43,154 nucleotides of DNA from DATADD01 sp046262355 (GCA_046262355.1 JBHEMX010000086.1:1-43154), one strand, 5' to 3'; positions 29,333-37,780 are shown, counted from the stretch's first letter. The notes: generated by a model from the letters alone, not told the origin. Translations and numbers: made by a program.

Positions 29333-30124
29333 ATGCACGAGCGTCGAAGAAGCGCTGCGCTCCGGGCGCCCTTCTTGTTGTCCTTGTTGTTGCTTGCGGG
29401 CGCAGGATCCCTTGCCTGGTCCGATCCGGTGGAGCTCGGCCCCGCGGACCGACCTTCCCGCGCTCGAAGCCGAGCCGCAACCCAGCGCTCCGGGATCGTT
29501 GCGTTCGACGCGCCGGCGCGCGCGCCGGCGCGTCCGGCGCGGGCGATGACCGAACCTCCCGTCCCCAGCAAGAGGAGGGAGGGGGCCGGGGCGACGCCCC
29601 CACGTCCCTCGGGCCGGCTTCGAACGGTCCCCGGACGGAGCCGGATCCATGGGTCGGGGACGCTCTTCCACTTCGACGTCCAGGTGGAGCGGGGGCTGCG
29701 AGTCGCCAGGTCGTTCGCAGCGCACGTCGAGGAGACCCTCTTCGCGCCCCGGGGCTGGACCCGCAGCGCCTATGCGCTCCAACGCGTCCGCTCCGGCACG
29801 GTCGCGTTCCACGTCATCCTGGCGAGCCCCGCGCTGACGGATCGCCTCTGCGCTCCGGCGCTCACGCGCGGGCAGTTCTCGTGCCACAACGGCGGGCGGG
29901 TCGTCATCAACTTCTGGAGGTGGACCAACGGAGCAGATTCGTATAGGGGGCACCTCGGCCGCTACCGTGCCTACGTGATCAACCACGAGGTCGGGCACGC
30001 GCTCGGCCGCGGCCACGTCTCGTGTCCGTCCGCGGGCGCGCCGGCGCCGGTCATGGTGCAACAGACGATCAGCGTCGGCTCGTGTCGCCCGAACCCATGG
30101 CCTCTGCCGGGTGAACGTGGCTGA
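29333..30124 (+). CDS. DUF3152 secreted putative metallopeptidase, 263 aa
   Basis: I choose the ATG at 29333; an upstream GTG (29267) would add 22 residues before a good signal-anchor. The start is RRRSAALRAPFLLSLLLLAGAG, a signal peptide or anchor, followed by an Ala/Pro/Arg-rich linker. The conserved domain runs from about 105. It contains HEVGHALGRGH (H218, E219, H222, H228), the HExxHxxGxxH zinc site of metzincins, and a Met in PAPVMVQQ about 12 residues later that fits a Met-turn. DUF3152 is widespread in actinobacteria; peptidase activity is inferred from the motif. Confidence 0.8.
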   Translation: MHERRRSAALRAPFLLSLLLLAGAGSLAWSDPVELGPADRPSRARSRAATQRSGIVAFDAPARAPARPARAMTEPPVPSKRREGAGATPPRPSGRLRTVPGRSRIHGSGTLFHFDVQVERGLRVARSFAAHVEETLFAPRGWTRSAYALQRVRSGTVAFHVILASPALTDRLCAPALTRGQFSCHNGGRVVINFWRWTNGADSYRGHLGRYRAYVINHEVGHALGRGHVSCPSAGAPAPVMVQQTISVGSCRPNPWPLPGERG

Positions 30125-30152
30125 GAAAAGGCCCCTCTTCGGCCCGACGCCC

Positions 30153-30181
30153 TTCCGCCGCTCGACGGTGGGAAATAATGT
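30153..30181 (+). promoter_or_regulatory. Promoter of the DUF4388 gene
   Basis: TTCCGC (30153-30158) and TAATGT (30176-30181) are 17 bases apart, followed 35 bases later by ATG 30216 with a GAGGGATGGGGG ribosome site. Confidence 0.4.
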
Positions 30182-30215
30182 ATGTACCGCCGCTCGGTGA
30201 TCAGAGGGATGGGGG

Positions 30216-31112
30216 ATGCTGAAGGGGACGCTGGATGACTTCGATCTGCGCCACGTGTTCCGCTTCATCTCTCTGGCTCAGAAGACCGGCAAGCTGACGG
30301 TCCGGGGTCCGGCCGGAGGAGGTCGGGTCTTCTTCAGGGCCGGCGCGATCTACCACGCCGAATCGGACCTCAGGCGGCAGGGATTCGGCCGCAAGCTCGT
30401 GAACGCCGGCAAGCTGACCCGGGAGCAACTACGGCGCACGCTCGAGGTCTGCGCGACCGCAGGCATGGGTCTGGGCGAGGCGCTCGTGGACGGGGGCCTC
30501 GTCGCCCGCGACGACCTGGAGGCCGTTCTCCGCGAAGAGATAGAGGAGGTCGCGCGCGCCTTGTTCCGCAACGGGACCGGCCGCTTCGGTTTCGAGCTGG
30601 ACGAACAGGTCGAGTCCGACACGCTGATACTCGTGCGCGTGGAAACCTTGGTAACCGAGGACACGGGATCGCTCAAGGCGCGCGTGCCGTCGCTCAACCC
30701 GGCCTTCGTCAAGGCATCCATCTCCTCCGATCAGGACGTGCAGATCAGCATCACGTCGGAGGAGTGGAGCGTTATCGCGCTCATCGACGGCCGTCGCGCG
30801 GTGGGCGAGATCGCGACCCGGCTGGAGTTGGACGACATGGCGCTCCTGCGCAGCCTCCGGCGCCTGCTCACCGTCGGCCTCGTCACGCTCGCCGGCGAGC
30901 CCGAGTCGTGGCGCGCCTCTCCGAAGGGCTTCGAGCCGAACGATCCCGAGAGCGCGCGCACGCCGGAGGTCCGTGCTCCTCCTCCGCCACCTCCGCCCCC
31001 CCGACGACGACCTCCTCCGCCTCCTCCGGCGAGACCCCCTGCCCCGCCCCCACCTCCTCCCGACGTGGTGGACCTGCGAGAGCAGGAGTTGTGGATACAC
31101 GAGCGCCGTTAG
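30216..31112 (+). CDS. DUF4388 (PATAN-like) protein with polyproline tail, 298 aa
   Basis: The N-terminus (LKGTLDDFDLRHVFRFISL AQKTGKLTV, then GGRVFFRAGAIYHAE) is the DUF4388/PATAN start found in signalling proteins of cyanobacteria, deltaproteobacteria and actinobacteria. Residues about 45-150 form a helical extension with EARLDGGLVARDD-like repeats, then a winged-helix-like part (EEWSVIALIDGRRAVGEIATRLEL). The last 50 residues are proline runs (eight and more in a row) that may bind or extend across a membrane complex. Function is likely regulatory; partner unknown. Confidence 0.8.
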   Translation: MLKGTLDDFDLRHVFRFISLAQKTGKLTVRGPAGGGRVFFRAGAIYHAESDLRRQGFGRKLVNAGKLTREQLRRTLEVCATAGMGLGEALVDGGLVARDDLEAVLREEIEEVARALFRNGTGRFGFELDEQVESDTLILVRVETLVTEDTGSLKARVPSLNPAFVKASISSDQDVQISITSEEWSVIALIDGRRAVGEIATRLELDDMALLRSLRRLLTVGLVTLAGEPESWRASPKGFEPNDPESARTPEVRAPPPPPPPPRRRPPPPPPARPPAPPPPPPDVVDLREQELWIHERR

Positions 31113-31148
31113 CCACCGTCCGGGGCTTCGGTACGGGCTCAGAAGCGG

Positions 31149-31275
31149 TAGAATATGGCTGGAAGAGGGTCGTCATCGGAGACCCGTCGTGGATGTCGGC
31201 GGGGGGAAGACGAGATCCAGTGGGCTCCCGCCGACGGCGCCGACGGGATGGAGAGGGCTCCCGCCGCCGGCGGGA
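31149..31275 (+). promoter_or_regulatory. Promoter -10 and structured leader of a small zinc-ribbon gene
   Basis: TAGAAT (31149-31154) is a good -10. The following 135-base leader has a 12-bp direct repeat (GGGCTCCCGCCG at 31222 and 31255), and the second copy forms a tight hairpin (TCCCGCC-GCC-GGCGGGA, 31259-31275) just before the ribosome site. I do not recognise it as a known riboswitch. Confidence 0.4.
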
Positions 31276-31290
31276 CGGCAAGGGGTGGAC

Positions 31291-31467
31291 ATGGCGACGC
31301 ACGGCAGCCCCGATTTCCTGCTCTGCTATTACTGTCCGAACGAGGCGACGCGGGTTCTCGACGTGCAGAAGGGTCCCGAGGTCAGCCGGCGGTGGGTGTG
31401 CGAGTTCCACGCCGAGCGGCGCCCGAGGCGCCGCCGCTGGCGGGTCAAGGTCCCAGCTCTGAGGTAA
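31291..31467 (+). CDS. Small zinc-ribbon protein, 58 aa
   Basis: AAGGGGTGGAC precedes the ATG. The sequence has LCYYCPNEATRVL near residue 12 and WVCEFHAERRPRRRRW near 43, a Cys-x2-Cys plus Cys-x2-His layout that can bind one zinc, then a strongly basic tail suited to nucleic-acid binding. Longer frames upstream run through the leader and are rejected. Function unknown. Confidence 0.6.
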   Translation: MATHGSPDFLLCYYCPNEATRVLDVQKGPEVSRRWVCEFHAERRPRRRRWRVKVPALR

Positions 31468-31526
31468 GTAGGGCGACGTCCCCGCGCCCTGTCGCGTCCT
31501 ATGAGGAGCGGAGCGGCGACGCGCGG

Positions 31527-31563
31527 CCGCGGCGGTCTTAGAAGGAGCGGACCGCCGCGGCCG
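31527..31563. terminator. Strong GC-rich stem-loop, possible terminator
   Basis: GGCCGCGGCGGTC and GACCGCCGCGGCC pair perfectly around a loop containing TTAGAAGGAGCG. It lies downstream of the plus-strand zinc-ribbon gene and downstream of the minus-strand micro-ORF. A T-tract is missing, so the role as terminator is inferred from the stem only. Confidence 0.4.
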
Positions 31564-31594
31564 AACAGCACGACGAGGAGGATCGCCAGCTCGA

Positions 31595-31714
31595 TCATGC
31601 GCGCCGTCCCCGAGGCCTGGGACGGGCCCTGCGGGGCCGCGCCGAGCGCGCCCGAGCCGCATCCCTGAGCAGGTCGTCGACGTGGGACGCCACGAGCTCC
31701 TGCGAGATGAGCAT
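31595..31714 (-). CDS. Short amphipathic peptide, 39 aa
   Basis: A GGAGGAGGGAGG site precedes ATG 31714. The peptide begins MLISQELVASHVDDLLRDAA, an amphipathic helix, and ends in an Arg/Pro-rich tail. Many actinobacteria have similar short peptides starting with a helix of the form (LAxxHxxDLxREA) followed by Arg-rich sequence, of unknown function. Its stop overlaps an ATG (31598) of a frame starting MIELAILLVVLFGRGG, which I do not annotate because it runs antisense into another gene. Confidence 0.4.
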   Translation of the reverse strand: MLISQELVASHVDDLLRDAARARSARPRRARPRPRGRRA

Positions 31715-31867
31715 CAACTTCGCCTCCCTCCTCCGTAGCCTGTGTAACCTCCATACAGCTTACGCTGGTGTTGGGCGGATTGCAACCGGCGAGAGGCGTT
31801 TACTGGTGTTCCAGGGGGCGGAGGGCGACACCTACCGGTTTGACCGCCTACTCGAGCAGGCGACGTC

Positions 31868-32341
31868 TTAGATGCGGCAGACGGCCAGGCCGCGCTTCTC
31901 CAGGTACTGCTGGTGATAGTCCTCGGCGCGCCAGAACGTCGGAGCCGCCAGGAGCTCCGTGACGATCGGACGAGTCAGCCTGCCCGAGGCCTCGAGCTCA
32001 TCCCTCGAGGCCTTGGCGGAGGTCTCCTGCGCGGGCGAATGCCAGAAGATCACCGATCGATACTGGGTGCCCACGTCGGGCCCCTGCCGGTTGGGCGTGG
32101 TCGGGTCGTGCTCCGACCAGAAGACGTCCAGCAGCTCCTCGTAGGTCACCTTGTCGGGGTCGAAGACCACCTCGACGACCTCGGCATGCCCCGTCGCCCC
32201 CGAGCAGACGTCTTCGTAGCCGGGCTCGTCCAGGGACCCGCCGGCGTACCCAACGGCCGTCGAGACCACGCCTCGAACGCGCCGGTATGCTGCCTCGACG
32301 CCCCAGAAGCAGCCTGCTCCGAAAGTTGCTTTCTCGTGCAC
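31868..32341 (-). CDS. msrA: Peptide-methionine (S)-S-oxide reductase, 157 aa
   Basis: The catalytic segment ATFGAGCFWGVEAAYRRV has the nucleophile Cys11, followed by VGYAGG, GHAEVVEVVFDP, FWSEHDPTTPNRQGPDVGTQYRS and IVTELL with FWRAEDYHQQYL; these are the MsrA hallmarks. A resolving Cys lies four residues from the end (LAVCRI). I choose the GTG at 32341 because AAGGAGACC lies just before it; the longer frame adds an unconserved N-terminus. The enzyme repairs oxidised methionine in proteins. It stands alone here. Confidence 0.95.
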   Translation of the reverse strand: MHEKATFGAGCFWGVEAAYRRVRGVVSTAVGYAGGSLDEPGYEDVCSGATGHAEVVEVVFDPDKVTYEELLDVFWSEHDPTTPNRQGPDVGTQYRSVIFWHSPAQETSAKASRDELEASGRLTRPIVTELLAAPTFWRAEDYHQQYLEKRGLAVCRI

Positions 32342-32584
32342 ATGGTCTCCTTGTCCTAGTTGCTCATCGGGTAGAACACTCAGACCCGCAGTCTGTTCCG
32401 GCACACGCTTCGCTCTCGGCTACATGACCGCACCGCGGGGATCATGGCCGAGGGGGAGTCGCTCCTCGAGGGCTCGGCGTGCCGGGCGAGTGAGGCACAC
32501 GCTACGCTCGCACACTCGTGTCACGGGCCAGGGTGAACGAACAACGAGAAGGCGCGCGCCCGGCGGGATCTCGACGAGCATGAG

Positions 32585-34609
32585 GTGGGCTCCGAGTTGG
32601 TAGAGGATCTAACCGTCATACAGGGCAGCACGTTCTTCGTCTCGGACAAGTCGGGAGACGTTCACGGGCGCGTGGGCGAGGGCCTGTTCGTCGCCGATGT
32701 CAGGCACCTTTCGGTGTGGCGGCTCTTGGCCGACGGTGCGCCGATGTTCCTGTTGAGCAGTCGTTCGTTGGACTACGGGCGCGCCCTCAGCTTCGGGACG
32801 CTCGCGGGGGCTCATGTCGGCCACAATCCTGCGATCTCGATCGTGCGCGAGCGGCGTGTGATGAACGGGGTGCACGAGAGCGTCACCATCGAGAACCACA
32901 GCGTCAAAGATCAGACGATCGTGTTGGACCTCGAGGCCGGCGCCGATTTCATCGACATCTTCGAGGTCAAGGAGAGGCCGCTCGCCGATGCGTCCGAGCA
33001 GCTCGGCGAGGCCTGGATCGAGCACGAGGCCGACACGCTCAGCTTGTGTCACAGGCAGCAAGGCTTCGAGAGAAGGACACTGATCTCCTTCGATCGTCCC
33101 TGCGACCTAGACGGCCCGCGGGCGCGCTGGCAACTGACCTTGCCCGCCAGGCAGCGCTGGCACCTCGACATCGATATCTCCTTCGCCGGCGACGGCATAG
33201 GCAGCGCGCCGCCCGACCAGGTTGCCGGTCGAACATCTGATCGCTCTGAGGTCAGGGTCCTCGAGTTCCTCGACCGGGCGCCGGCGCTGCAGACCGATTC
33301 GGAGTTGCTGCGGCGAACCTACGAACAGAGCATCGTCGACCTCGCGGCACTGAGCCTTCCGACCACGGACCCAGACGGCCCCGGCGTCCCCGCGGCCGGG
33401 CTTCCCTGGTTCATGACGCTGTTCGGACGCGACAGTCTCATAACGGCCTATCAAGCGCTGCCCTTCATGCCCGAGCTCGCGCGCGCAACGCTGCGATCTC
33501 TTGCTGCTCTGCAGGCAACTCAAGACGACGCTTTCAGAGACGCCGAACCGGGCAAGATATTGCATGAGCTGCGGCGCGGGAAGCTCGCGCTGCTCGGGCG
33601 GACCCCTCACACGCCTTACTACGGCACGCATGACGCGACCCCGTTGTTCCTCGTGGTGCTCGACGAGTACGAGCGTTGGACTGCCGACCGAGAGCTTGTC
33701 GTCGAGCTCAAGGGTGCGGCGCTGGCGGCACTCGACTGGATCGAGTCGTCCGGCGACCTCGATGGAGACGGCTATCTCGAGTACCGCACGCGTTCCTCTC
33801 GAGGACTCGACAACCAATGCTGGAAGGACTCGTTCGACTCCATCGCGTTCGCCGACGGCACTCGTGCAGAACCGCCACTGGCCACATGCGAGATACAAGG
33901 ATATGCATACGACGCGCGCCGCAGGCTCGCACGGCTCAGCCGCGAGGTATGGCTCGATGATGCCCTGGCCACGCGTCTCGAGGACGATGCGCGCTCGCTA
34001 CGGGAACGCTTCAACCGCGACTTCTGGAGCGTCGAGCGCGAACACTACGTGCTAGCGCTCGACGCCGAGAAGCGCCAGGTAGATGCGATGACGTCGAACG
34101 TGGGACATCTTCTGTGGAGCGGCATCATCAACGGGGAGCGCGCCGGAATGACGGTGGCGCGGTTGATGGCGCCGGACATGTACAACGGCTGGGGATGCCG
34201 GACGATGGCTGCGAGTGACGCTGCGTACAACCCGATCGGCTATCACATCGGGACGGTATGGCCGCACGACACGGGCATCGTTGCAGAGGGCGTGCGCGCA
34301 TCCGGCTTCGCGGGAGACGCATCGCAGCTTGCGCTGTCTTTACTGGATGCGGCCGGGTACTTCGATCATCGATTGCCGGAGGTGTTCGCCGGGTTCGACC
34401 GCAGGGAGACCGGCATGCCGGTCGAGTACCCGACCGCGTCGCGCCCCCAAGCCTGGGCCGCGGGAGCGACGCTGCTGGCACTGCGGACGTTGCTGGGCAT
34501 GGACGTCGAAGAAGGTGCCCTACGATGTAGCCCGACCTTGCCCCGAGGATTCGGCGAGGTGCGGCTCGACAACATGCTGTTCAGGAAGCGGCTGCTTAGC
34601 GTTCCGTGA
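32585..34609 (+). CDS. Glycogen debranching-type amylo-alpha-1,6-glucosidase, 674 aa
   Basis: The N-terminal domain (residues about 8-200) is the GDE_N-bis type (VIQGSTFFVSDKSGDVHGRVGEGLFVADVRHLSVWRLLADG split over it), and the C-terminal catalytic (alpha/alpha)6 barrel has PWFMTLFGRDSLITAYQALPF, LDNQCWKDSFDSI, WSGIINGERAG and GYHIGTVWPHDTGIVAEG, the pattern of GH133/amylo-alpha-1,6-glucosidase-like proteins. It likely acts on alpha-1,6 links in glycogen or a related glucan in the cytoplasm. GTG start. A GT4 gene follows 13 bases later, implying a shared role in glucan metabolism. Confidence 0.88.
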   Translation: MGSELVEDLTVIQGSTFFVSDKSGDVHGRVGEGLFVADVRHLSVWRLLADGAPMFLLSSRSLDYGRALSFGTLAGAHVGHNPAISIVRERRVMNGVHESVTIENHSVKDQTIVLDLEAGADFIDIFEVKERPLADASEQLGEAWIEHEADTLSLCHRQQGFERRTLISFDRPCDLDGPRARWQLTLPARQRWHLDIDISFAGDGIGSAPPDQVAGRTSDRSEVRVLEFLDRAPALQTDSELLRRTYEQSIVDLAALSLPTTDPDGPGVPAAGLPWFMTLFGRDSLITAYQALPFMPELARATLRSLAALQATQDDAFRDAEPGKILHELRRGKLALLGRTPHTPYYGTHDATPLFLVVLDEYERWTADRELVVELKGAALAALDWIESSGDLDGDGYLEYRTRSSRGLDNQCWKDSFDSIAFADGTRAEPPLATCEIQGYAYDARRRLARLSREVWLDDALATRLEDDARSLRERFNRDFWSVEREHYVLALDAEKRQVDAMTSNVGHLLWSGIINGERAGMTVARLMAPDMYNGWGCRTMAASDAAYNPIGYHIGTVWPHDTGIVAEGVRASGFAGDASQLALSLLDAAGYFDHRLPEVFAGFDRRETGMPVEYPTASRPQAWAAGATLLALRTLLGMDVEEGALRCSPTLPRGFGEVRLDNMLFRKRLLSVP

Positions 34610-34622
34610 GCGAGGAGGCAGG

Positions 34623-35681
34623 GTGGCGTCGGCTACTGCATCGACCCGATTGCGCGTCGCGATGGTGGCACCTCCGTGGTTCCCGATGCCTCCCGGAGCC
34701 TACGGCGGTATCGAGTGGATGATCTTCTGGCTCGTTGAAGGGCTCACCAAGCGTGGGCATGACGTGACGCTCGTCGGAGCGGACGACAGCGATACCAGCG
34801 CACGCTACGTCCGCACCTACGAGAAAGCGCCCAGCGAGCGCCTGGGCGAGCCCTTTCCCGAGGTCGTGCACGCGGCCGCGGTCGGAGGGACGCTGAGGGA
34901 CGGCCGCTTCGATGTCGTGCACGACAACTCGCTAGCGGGCCCGCTGCTTGCATTCGGGAGATCCACGCCGACGGTGGTCACCGCACATGGGCCGGTCGAC
35001 GGCGAGATAGGCGAGTACTATCGTCTATTGCGAGAAGTGGTAGCGATGGTGGCGATATCCGACGCGCAGCGACGTATCGCTCCCGATCTCTCGTGGGTCG
35101 CGACCGTCTACAACTGCATCCCGGTGGAGCAATATCCCATGCAGGAGGACAAAGAGGACTTCCTCGTGTGGCTCGGGAGGATGAATCCTGAGAAGGCTCC
35201 CCATCTCGCCATAGATGCGGCACGCCGGGTCGGCATGCGTATCGTTCTGGCCGGGAAGTGCTCCGAGCCGGCGGAGGAACGCTACTTCGAGGCGGAGATC
35301 GCGCCGCGGCTCGGCGACGGTGTCGAGTGGACGGGCGAGGCCGACACCGAGCGCAAGAAAGACCTGTTGTGCCGGGCGCGCTGCTTCGTCTTCCCCATCC
35401 GATGGGAGGAGCCGTTCGGCATCGTGATGGTGGAGGCGATGGCTTGCGGTACGCCCGTCGTGGCGCTGCGGGCCGGGTCCGTGCCCGAGGTCGTGGTCGA
35501 CGGCGTTACCGGCTTCGTGTGCGACTCGCCCGAGGAGCTTCCCGGAGCGATCGAACGTATCGGTGAGATCGACCCATCGGCCTGTCGCGATCACGTCGTC
35601 GAACGCTTCGGCGTCGACGCGATGGTGGCGGGATACGAAGAGGTCTACCTGGAGCTTGCCGCCGGCGAGCGCGTCACATAA
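34623..35681 (+). CDS. GT4-family glycosyltransferase, 352 aa
   Basis: GTG at 34623 is preceded by AGGAGGCAGG; upstream frame is shadow. The N-domain starts LRVAMVAPPWFPMPPGAYGGIEWMIFWLVEGLTKRGHDVTLVGA, the GT4 donor-site start. The C-domain has VWLGRMNPEKAPHLAIDAAR, and the E-x7-E motif region EEPFGIVMVEAMACGTPVVALRAGSVPEVV. The enzyme is a retaining, nucleotide-sugar-dependent transferase. It is coupled with the debranching enzyme, a pairing often seen in actinobacteria; the acceptor is unknown. Confidence 0.9.
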   Translation: MASATASTRLRVAMVAPPWFPMPPGAYGGIEWMIFWLVEGLTKRGHDVTLVGADDSDTSARYVRTYEKAPSERLGEPFPEVVHAAAVGGTLRDGRFDVVHDNSLAGPLLAFGRSTPTVVTAHGPVDGEIGEYYRLLREVVAMVAISDAQRRIAPDLSWVATVYNCIPVEQYPMQEDKEDFLVWLGRMNPEKAPHLAIDAARRVGMRIVLAGKCSEPAEERYFEAEIAPRLGDGVEWTGEADTERKKDLLCRARCFVFPIRWEEPFGIVMVEAMACGTPVVALRAGSVPEVVVDGVTGFVCDSPEELPGAIERIGEIDPSACRDHVVERFGVDAMVAGYEEVYLELAAGERVT

Positions 35682-36567
35682 CTTTCGACGCCAGCGCGTA
35701 CTCTCGGACGGCGCCGGGGTTCTTGGCGGCGCATGTGAGCGGACGCTTCTCACCGCGTCCGACGGCCACGCCGATCTCGTGGCGGACGCCGAAGCGGTCC
35801 CTGAAGGTGAGCGTCGAGCGCCCGCCTCCGTGGTCGCGGCGCGCCTCGGGGACGAGGTCGTCTATCCCGGCGAAGCCGTGGAGACGGCGCAGCATCACAT
35901 CCGCCGCCTGCACGACCGGCTCGAGGCACGAGCGGCCGCGGAAGTGATCGAGATGGATCAAGCCCTCTTCGTAGAGCTCGGCGAGCTCCGGCGCGTCCTC
36001 GGCGCCCACGCGACCGAAATAGAGGCCGTGGGGAAGACACACGAGGTTCGCCGCGAAGCGGTCGCCCCCGAGATGTGACGACTCCCACGTCGACGAGGGC
36101 CGTAGCACCCCCAGCTCCACCGCCACGGGGCGGCCGTACCGCTCACAGCAGGGATCGTGCGCTCCGTTGGTGCAGACGAGGTAGAGCGGCTCGTCCCAGG
36201 CGTCTCCCGAAGCGGGACGCGCCCCTTCCCGCAGGGCGCCGAAGTCGAGATCGAGTAGCTGCACGAGGTCCTCGACGACGATGCGCTGAGCCCACTGCTC
36301 CTGCAGGCCGGTGTGTAGCGCGAAGCACTCCCGCTCGCGCCGCACGCCGCCGCGGGGCCGGCGGATCAGGAGGAGGCGGACCCGATCCTGAGCCGCCATG
36401 ACCTTGAGTCGTCGCGCGACGCTGGGATCGATGTCACTGTCGATCACCGCGTCGCGGCCCCACGCCCCCGGCTCCTCCACGAGCAGCCAGCTGCGAACCC
36501 TCGAGGCCGTTCCCCACAGCGGCTCGTTGTGGCGGCGCGACACGTCCGCGCAAGGCTCGTCAGTCAC
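35674..36567 (-). CDS. Sucrase/ferredoxin-like (Suc_Fer) thioredoxin-fold protein, 297 aa
   Basis: The conserved block VCTNGAHDPCCERYGRPVA (C132, C140, C141) and STWESSHLGGDRFAANLVCLPHGLYFGRV (H165) is the Suc_Fer (PF06999) signature. The family is related to yeast Apd1/Aim32, which hold a [2Fe-2S] cluster with two Cys and two His; here the HxGGH motif of those proteins is HLGGD (D169), as I recall is common in actinobacterial members, so the cluster ligands are uncertain. GTG start overlaps the cupin stop by eight bases. It may supply electrons to the cupin oxygenase; that is inference from operon structure. Confidence 0.85.
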   Translation of the reverse strand: MTDEPCADVSRRHNEPLWGTASRVRSWLLVEEPGAWGRDAVIDSDIDPSVARRLKVMAAQDRVRLLLIRRPRGGVRRERECFALHTGLQEQWAQRIVVEDLVQLLDLDFGALREGARPASGDAWDEPLYLVCTNGAHDPCCERYGRPVAVELGVLRPSSTWESSHLGGDRFAANLVCLPHGLYFGRVGAEDAPELAELYEEGLIHLDHFRGRSCLEPVVQAADVMLRRLHGFAGIDDLVPEARRDHGGGRSTLTFRDRFGVRHEIGVAVGRGEKRPLTCAAKNPGAVREYALASKVM

Positions 36568-37780
36568 TGGGGGTCTGCTCTAGCAGTCCCTCCATGATCA
36601 GCCGGCGCACCAGGACGATGCGGCTCGGCCCATCGAGATGTGACGCGAGCTCGTCGATCTTGAACTCGCTGCAGTCGAGGATCTGGCGCATGACTCCTTC
36701 GACGTGGGCCGGCATGCTGAGTCGGCGGTCACCGAGGAGCGCGACGAGCTCGTCGCCCTCGAGCGCGAGGCGGCACACGGCTCCCGCGCGCCGGCGCACG
36801 AGCGAATCGTCGCCCAGCCGGTCGATGGCGAGAACCTCTTGCAGCTGGCCGGTCAGCAGCGGCGGACGACCGGACCAGAATCTCTCTGCGACGCTCTCCA
36901 TCAGCTCGTCGACGGGTGACCTCTCGATCCACGCGGCGACCTCCTTCATCACTGCGCGTGCCCGGCTCTCCATGTCCGCCGGAGCGTGCGCGAAGCCCGG
37001 CGGAAGCGCGTCTCGCAGGAAGACCTCGTTCGTCGCCTTCTCGGTCGCGGCCTTGAGCACGTCCATCCACGTATAGGTGAGGATGCCTACGGTCATGTGA
37101 GCCGACTCGCTCGTGGCGGTTTCGGCGGCATGCAGGAAGCCGCGCGGGATGTAGAGGCAGTCGCCGGGCGCAAGCTCTATGTCTATCTGCGCCTCGCCGG
37201 GCTCCGGATAGGACCCTTTGCGTCTCTGATGTGCAAGCGGAAGGTCGATGGCGCTCCCATACACCTTCCAGTGCTTGGCCCCGGCGACCTGGAGGACAAA
37301 GACGTCGTGCGTGTCGTAGTGCACGTCCAGGCCGCGCGATGCCGGAGGTGTGAGATAGATGTTGATCTGGACGGGATGCGTGAGGTCGAGCTCGAGCTCA
37401 CGACAGAAGCGCGTGACGGGTTCCCAGTAGCGGTGCAGCGCCTGAAGGACCACCGTCGCGCCCTGCGCCAGATGGTTCAGGACACGACCGGGATCGATAA
37501 TGTCTTCGATCGTGCGCGATTGGAGTCGCGCTCTCTTGGTGTAGCTCTCGGACGGCAGCGTCCGACCATCCTTCACCAAGCGGAGCGCCGGCCAGCGCAG
37601 CCCGCGTCCGGTGAGGATCTCGTCGATGTCGGACAGCGTCAGAAGATCCGCGAACGCATCGGGGCGGGCCGCCGGACGGTACAGCGGCGACGTGCCCCAG
37701 ATCGCGGAGAGGAACGCGTCGACGTCGCCGACGCACCGCTCGAGCGCTGTGTGGTCGACGGCGCTCGATCTGTCGCTCAG
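36560..37780 (-). CDS. JmjC/cupin-4 (ROXA-like) 2-oxoglutarate oxygenase, 406 aa, apparent CTG start
   Basis: The Fe(II) triad is visible: H154 and D156 in GLDVHYDTHDVFVLQVAG and H217 in CLYIPRGFLHAAE. The C-terminal part has the helical dimer and winged-helix region of ROXA-type protein hydroxylases (bacterial YcfD relatives, which hydroxylate ribosomal protein side chains). The conserved N-terminus (ALERCVGDVDAFLSAIWG, then LRWPALRLVKDGR) extends well upstream of the first canonical start (TTG 37579), and no ATG, GTG or TTG exists in frame there. A CTG at 37780, overlapping the peptide gene stop as CTGA, would give a family-typical N-terminus. Confidence 0.82.
   Translation of the reverse strand: MSDRSSAVDHTALERCVGDVDAFLSAIWGTSPLYRPAARPDAFADLLTLSDIDEILTGRGLRWPALRLVKDGRTLPSESYTKRARLQSRTIEDIIDPGRVLNHLAQGATVVLQALHRYWEPVTRFCRELELDLTHPVQINIYLTPPASRGLDVHYDTHDVFVLQVAGAKHWKVYGSAIDLPLAHQRRKGSYPEPGEAQIDIELAPGDCLYIPRGFLHAAETATSESAHMTVGILTYTWMDVLKAATEKATNEVFLRDALPPGFAHAPADMESRARAVMKEVAAWIERSPVDELMESVAERFWSGRPPLLTGQLQEVLAIDRLGDDSLVRRRAGAVCRLALEGDELVALLGDRRLSMPAHVEGVMRQILDCSEFKIDELASHLDGPSRIVLVRRLIMEGLLEQTPSD

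Larger units (their letters stand above)
31468..31867. other. 400-bp region with few features
   Basis: The stretch between the small zinc-ribbon gene and msrA is mostly non-coding. One short minus-strand ORF (31595-31714) has support and is listed separately. A GC-rich inverted region around 31526-31566 (GGCCGCGGCGGTC and GACCGCCGCGGCC) is a strong palindromic stem with a 14-base loop and may end transcription in either direction, though no T-run follows. Confidence 0.4.

Noticed and set aside
31598..31650. TatA-like micro-ORF (MIELAILLVVLFGRGG)
   Set aside because: Only the start resembles TatA. The frame lacks the amphipathic helix with FGxxKLP motif and runs antisense into the zinc-ribbon gene.
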